Below, piece by piece: positions 59,039 to 64,000 of a DNA stretch of 64,000 nt. Made by a program: the position numbers and the translations under genes. The stretch spans positions 310,907,132 to 310,971,131 of the forward strand of contig CM042689.1 in assembly GCA_023614405.1 (NCBI GenBank). Reading direction: 5' to 3'. Source of the stretch: Avena insularis. Taxonomy: Eukaryota > Streptophyta > Magnoliopsida > Poales > Poaceae. The notes below the pieces were generated by a model. That model was not told the origin of the DNA, made no database searches, and worked only from the letters and a program-made list of their open reading frames with translations. Each line of letters begins with the position of its first letter. Position 1 is the stretch's first letter.

Positions 59039-59623
59039 ATGGAAAACAACAACAAAATTAGAGAGCTTTATAGTATTTATCTTGAGTTAGAACATGAAGT
59101 GTTTGAAGAGAAAATTTAAAAAACCTATGGAACTTTATTTCATGCTAATAGCAATGTTATTAGTATGAACTCTTTGGACACCATTATTGCTAATGCTATG
59201 GAAATGTCTAAGCTTGGGGAAGCTAGTTTTTATGAAAATGATATTTTTAGTTCCCCAGCTTTGGAAGATAGCTATTCTATTGCTTATGATGATACCAAAC
59301 CTCCAAATATGATGATTACAATGATGAATATGATATTTTTAGTCCACCTACTATTGAGGGGGAAATTTATTATGATTAAAATATGCCTCCTATATTTGAT
59401 GATTATGGTGATGAGAATAGTAATGATAGCTATTTTGTTTAATTTGCTCCCTCTGCAATTAATAAGAATGACTATGCTTACGTGGAGAGTAATAATCATT
59501 TTATGCATGTGGCTCATGATAATAATGTTTTATGTGATAGTTATATTGTTAATTTTATTCATGTTTCTTCTGAAATTTATTATGAGAGAGGGAAACATGG
59601 TTTATATATCTCAACAATATTAA
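59039..59623 (+). pseudogene. Short internal frame of the Gypsy-like element, broken
   Basis: Starts MENNNKIRELYSIYLELEHE; a stop follows EEKI near 59127. The frame goes on through NSLDTIIANAMEMSKLGEAS and FYENDIFSSPALEDSYSIAY, then shifts near 59310 into an Asp/Tyr/Asn-rich part (for example DENSNDSYF) and ends near 59623 with GLYISQQY. Two more in-frame stops lie near 59378 and 59440. Such acidic, low-complexity frames are common in non-autonomous Triticeae Gypsy elements; I know no function for them. Confidence 0.5.
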
Positions 59624-62600
59624 GTTTCTCCTCTTTATGTTGAAAATCTTGAAGTTGCACTTGTTTTGCTTTCCTATGCTTGTTGCTTTGTTCTTTCATG
59701 ACTTGTTTCTTTACAAGATTCCTATGAATAGGAAGTGAGTTAGACTTAAATGTGTTCTGAATTTGCTTCTTGATGCTCTCTTTTACTTCAATTCATATTT
59801 CTTATGTGAGCATCTTCTCAAACTATCATGCCTAACTTAAAGGCGTTAAAGCAAAGTACTTGTTGGGACATAACCCAAGACTTTTCTTGAGTCTTAGAAG
59901 TTATTACTTCAGTAATGACCTCTCCTTATCCTTTTTGTTTGCTTTTTGTGCCAAGAATGACCTCTAATGAGAGGGAAGTAAGATTTGGGGAGTTGCTGTC
60001 CTGAAACAGATTTCTGTCCTCCACCATAAAAATTCGTGAGGAGTCTCTGTTAGTAGAATTGAGATGAAAATTTAGAAATAAATCCCCCAGTATGTTAGCT
60101 AACTTTCGTTAGTTTAACACTTTTTGATTTGAGCAACAGAAGGTCTTTGAAAAAATCGGTTTCTACCTGCTGGTCTGTTTTGACAGATTTCTGCCATTAT
60201 TTGCATTTGCTTCTTACTGATTCCTTTTTGGGTTGTTTTTGGGAAATTGAGCTTTTTTAAGGAGTTGCTACAGTAGATTGTGTTTTTAGTGAAAAGTTTT
60301 GATGTTCTAAAGCTAAACCCAAGGGTCTATTATCTTTTGAATGCACTAATGTTGCTAATGAAGATTGTGTGAAGTTTTGTATGAAGGAAAATTTTCAGGT
60401 GTAGAGAAAGAATGATGTAATGTGATGAAGAATGGACAAAATCTCAAGATTTAGGATGCCACCTCGTGTCACCCCAATAAATATTCAAGAGGTACAAGCG
60501 TCAAAGCTTGGGGATGCCCAAGGCATCCCCTTCTTCATCAATAAAAATCTCAGGTCTTTCTAAACACTTCGTTTTTATTGTTTCATGCATAGTTGTGTAG
60601 TTCTTGGAGCGTCTTTGTTTTTGTTTTTAGTTTTATTTTGTTTAGTTTGCTTGAGTAAGTTGCTTGGATTACAGCACACTTCTTTTGGAGAGAGACACAC
60701 TCTGTTTTCATTGCCTAGAACACTCTAGTTTTCATTCTTATTGTCTTCTAAGTGTTCTCTTTTGCTAGCACTGTGTTTAGCCTTAGTTTTCTTGTGCTTT
60801 AAGCTTAGAAAATTTAGTTCTTCTTTATGGATTTGTGAGAAAAGCTCACTGATCTTTTTTATTGATTATTATCTTTGTGAGTTGTTTCAAATAAGTTGAT
60901 TGTTGTTGGAAAATAGTAGAAAGTTCTTACTTGAGTAGTACAAGAGGAGCTTGCTTTGACTGTGACTTAGACTTTAGCATGTCATGCTAGGTGTTGTTTT
61001 TACCTTATGCTTAGTGATTATTGCTGTAGCATTACTTGTTCCAAACAATTAGGATTGCTTAGTGTTCCTTGAAAGATGCATGCGTTGTTTTAGCATACAA
61101 AAGCATAGTATTGTGGTCCTTTGATGCTTTGTTTGGGTTGACTTGGCACATGCTCACACCATGTTATGACTATGAACAAGTCACCATAGCCTCTATGATC
61201 ATTTATTCCTTGACTTGTAGGACCACTTTATGCTTTGATTAGTAATGTTTTGTCGCTCTGCATGATTATGGCCATTATTGCTCTCTTAGTTGGTCGCTCC
61301 CAGTCTTTTGCTATCCTCCACTTGTATGAGTAAGCTCTACTCATGCATCAAACTCCCAAGAAACCAAGTTATTCCAAAGTGTCCACTATAAATTCCTGTG
61401 CATGGTGTGTTACACCATTCCAAGTACTTGTTTTCAGCTATCTTGCAATTAAAAAAAGTTATTTTGTTATGTGAAAACTTAGTGATTAAAGCTCTCGCAA
61501 ACTTGATGGCACACTTTATTTTTCTTACCCCTAATAAACTTGAACCATTGTGTCATCTATGTTGTATATGCTTGCACTTATACGTTGGAATTAGTAGAAC
61601 CATGTTTTCATGGGTAACGTTTTCAACATTGCACTTGTACTTTGTACACAGTTGATATCATGCTCTTTTGTCTATGGATGTCGCCGGTGTGAAACAAAAA
61701 GGGAGCTTGTAAGTCCATGGAGTTATGTATTTTGTGATAGAGAAATGTCTGGGATGCTAGCCTAAGCCATGCCTAATCATGGTGGAAACTTGCAGCATCA
61801 CCATAATGAGCAATCTATGAAGCATACTCAGTTAAAACCTATGCAAATAGCAAATAAAAAGACCGCTGAGATGCTCATTGTATGCTTGCCTTGTCATTTT
61901 GGTTATGCGATAGCTCCTGTACCATGTGAAAGGGGTACCCCGTTGGCGGTTCTCTATGATACACATATACTTACTATGACAAGAAGTTACATGTGACCAA
62001 AGTTGAGTAGCATGAGGTGCGGCCCTCGTATTCAAGGGACATGAGATTGCCAACTTATACTTTGTCAAGCATATACTCTATAGTTTTTTTACTTTAACCT
62101 TAATCACTTCAAGATGCTTATGATAGGGGAAATGAGGGCTGAAAGCTAACAAGTACCATAATTTTTAGAAGCTCCTTTTGAAACTTGAAATCCCTGCTTC
62201 CCTTTATGAAGGGCCTTTCTTCCACTACTATATTGGGTCTCCACCTTCTACTCTTAGGCACCAGTTAAGAGAGCATAGTTGCCATTCTTAGTTCTATGTG
62301 CATTGTCCCAAAACTTATTGATTGATGCATATTGTTGATATTACTTGTTCTTGTGCTATTTGTATCTAGTCACTCTTATGAACTTTGAAGGTGTCCTATG
62401 CATCTATTTGCTACTCCATGAGGGACAAGCTGAATGCCACTATGCCATGTTTTTTGTATGTGACACAAACAAACATTTTTCAATGCATGTTATTCATGAT
62501 CTTTGTTTGTAGCCTTTCATGTTGCATGCGTAGTTACTTTGTCCTATTGTTAGAACTCCATCTTTCATGCACATGTTTAGAGTTCTTTGATCCCAGCTTC

Positions 62601-62712
62601 CAATGCTTGCAAATGGTTTGATCTTGATTTTGATGGTGCATGTCACCTCAAAAATTATACTTTTTATCACTTACCTACTCGAGGACGAGAAGGAGTTAAG
62701 CTTGGGTATGCT
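59624..62712 (+). other. Non-coding interior of the Gypsy-like element
   Basis: About 3.1 kb, T-rich on the plus strand, with only short chance open frames. It includes the purine-rich tract just before the second LTR. Confidence 0.65.
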
Positions 62713-64000
62713 TGATACATCATAAACGTATCTATAATTTTTGATGTTCCATGCTTGTTTAGTATCTACTTTGCTTTGCTTTGTCTACACTTTGAGATAT
62801 TCTTATACAGTTTCTGGTACTAACCTATTAACAAGATGCCACAGTGCCAGTTGCCTGTTTTCTTCTGTTTTTGGTTCCAGAAAAGGCAGAAAATCAATAT
62901 TCTCATAATTGGACGGGACAAAAGCTAATCTTCCTATTTTCTCGGAGCAACACGGAAGCACGAAGCAGAGGTGGAGGAGGACACCAAGGTGGCCGCACCC
63001 CCTAGGCGCGGGCCAGCCCTGGTGGCTCCCACATGGGGTGTGGGCCCCACGGGCCTCCACCGACCATGGCTCCTTCGCCTATAAGAAGCCTCCGACCAAA
63101 AAACCCTAAATCATCGACCAAAAAGCCACGAAAAGTTCCGCAGAGCCGCCACCACCGAAGGGGAGATTCGGGGGACAAAAAGTCTCTGTTCTGGCACCCT
63201 GCCGGGTCGAGGAAGTGCCCCCAGAGACATTTCCATTGATCTCCACCACCATCTTCATCACCGTTGTTGATTCCCATGATGAGGAGGGAGCAGTTCTTCC
63301 TCGAGGCTAAGGACTCTGCCGGTAGCTATGTGTTCATGTATCTCTCTATGAATGATCATGTTGTGATCATGAGCTTTGTAATCAAGTAGATCTGCTCTGC
63401 TACTCAAGTGCTTTAATAGATCTCTGCTCTCCCCATGTGTGTGAAAGTGAAAGCATGCACGCCATGGTGGCACTTAGGCTAGAGTCTACATAAATACTCA
63501 TCGTGCTTTAATAGATCTATGCTTTTCCCCACGTGTGTGAAAGTGACAGCGTGGGCACCGTGTGTGGCACTTAAGCTAGGTTATATATATTTATCATGAG
63601 TTATATTTGGAGTTGGATGTCTCTATGATATTGTGGTTTTGTTGGAATCATCTAGCGCTCAAGGTGACAGTGTGGGGTTATCTAGATGGGAAAGGCAGAC
63701 TTTGAGGTGTGCTTTTGTAGGCCTACCGTGGATTATAGTGTCCAACCGGAGAGTAGTTAATAGTAGTATCATGAAGAGAATATATTTATATGAGAGAGTG
63801 TTCACTAGTGAAAGTATGATCCCTAGGCCTTGTTTCTAAGCATTGAAACACCATTTGCATCTAGATCTGTTGCATGTTTGCTTGCTTCCATCTTTATTTT
63901 AGTTTGCCTTTAGTCTCTCCCACGTCAACTACAAGTCAGAAGCTATTTTCCGGTACCGTTACCACTTGTATTTTACTATCTCTTCGCCTAACTAGTGAAC
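62713..64000 (+). repeat. Gypsy-like 3' LTR (runs off the window)
   Basis: Begins TGATACATCATAAACGTATC, a direct copy of 57422 onward with scattered substitutions. About 200 bases of its 3' end are missing from the window. Confidence 0.82.

Larger units (their letters stand above)
57422..64000 (+). mobile_element. Gypsy-like, probably non-autonomous LTR retrotransposon
   Basis: Two direct LTRs (57422-about 58908, and 62713 to the window edge) enclose about 3.8 kb. The primer-binding region reads TGGCGCCGTTGTCGGGAGG (58918-58936) and a purine-rich tract (GGACGAGAAGGAGTTAAG, about 62683-62700) precedes the second LTR, both as in many wheat Gypsy families. No protease, reverse transcriptase or integrase is recognised inside. 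The right end lies outside the window. Confidence 0.82.

Noticed and set aside
59284..59517. Ile-rich minus-strand frame resembling a membrane protein
   Set aside because: Antisense of the Asp/Asn/Tyr-rich frame of the Gypsy-like element; hydrophobic by chance.
1..64000. tRNA, rRNA, resistance (NLR) or storage-protein genes
   Set aside because: No recognisable signature of any of these was seen while reading both strands; the primer-binding sites only match the 3' end of a tRNA.

Overview
The window is plant genomic DNA from a large, repeat-rich grass genome, most likely Triticeae (wheat, Aegilops, barley or a close relative). The grounds are introns with plant GT..AG borders, several Ty1/copia copies whose termini resemble the BARE-1/WIS/Angela group, Stowaway and other MITEs, a CACTA end typical of Pooideae, and long non-coding solo LTRs resembling the LARD class. 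The species call is inference; no marker gene settles it. I see no prokaryotic genes, CRISPR array, rRNA or tRNA gene.

Layout. 0.5-1.95 kb: a five-exon GDSL esterase/lipase gene, complete except for one in-frame TAA. 1.96-3.55 kb: four MITEs, one inside another. 4.3-13.8 kb: a 5'-truncated LINE (minus strand) split by two DNA transposons. One is a PIF/Harbinger element (4588-6840, TTA target duplication) carrying a broken MYB-like gene. The other is a 6.2-kb Mutator-like element (7488-13672, 233-bp TIRs, 9-bp target duplication) with a decayed transposase and a convergent GRF-zinc-finger/coiled-coil accessory gene. 15-17.4 kb: a CACTA terminus with its subterminal repeats, then a tandem array. 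17.4-24.3 kb: a very large, well-conserved inverted repeat (arms about 2.6 kb, loop about 1.7 kb of tandem units). 24.4-26.1 kb: an unrecognised, apparently spliced minus-strand gene remnant.

27.2-43.8 kb: a Copia retrotransposon (minus strand) with CGTAC target duplications. Its right LTR holds a 4.4-kb solo LTR (CCGGC duplications), which holds a related 3.2-kb solo LTR. 44.2-44.9 kb: a SINA-like E3 ubiquitin ligase pseudogene. 46.7-47.55 kb: a minisatellite rich in telomere-like motifs, cut by a second, truncated Copia copy (47.56-49.8 kb). 50.7-53.0 kb: a probable solo LTR. 53.6-54.25 kb: a 122-bp tandem array, followed by 28-bp and 56-bp arrays. 55.7-57.4 kb: the 5' end of a third, different Copia. 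57.4 kb to the window edge: a Gypsy-like, probably non-autonomous LTR element.

The genes do not form a pathway. The two host-type genes (GDSL lipase, SINA-like) are both interrupted by stop codons, and every transposon protein seen is broken. The most unusual structures are the giant inverted repeat, the accessory gene inside the Mutator-like element, and the LTR-in-LTR-in-LTR nest.
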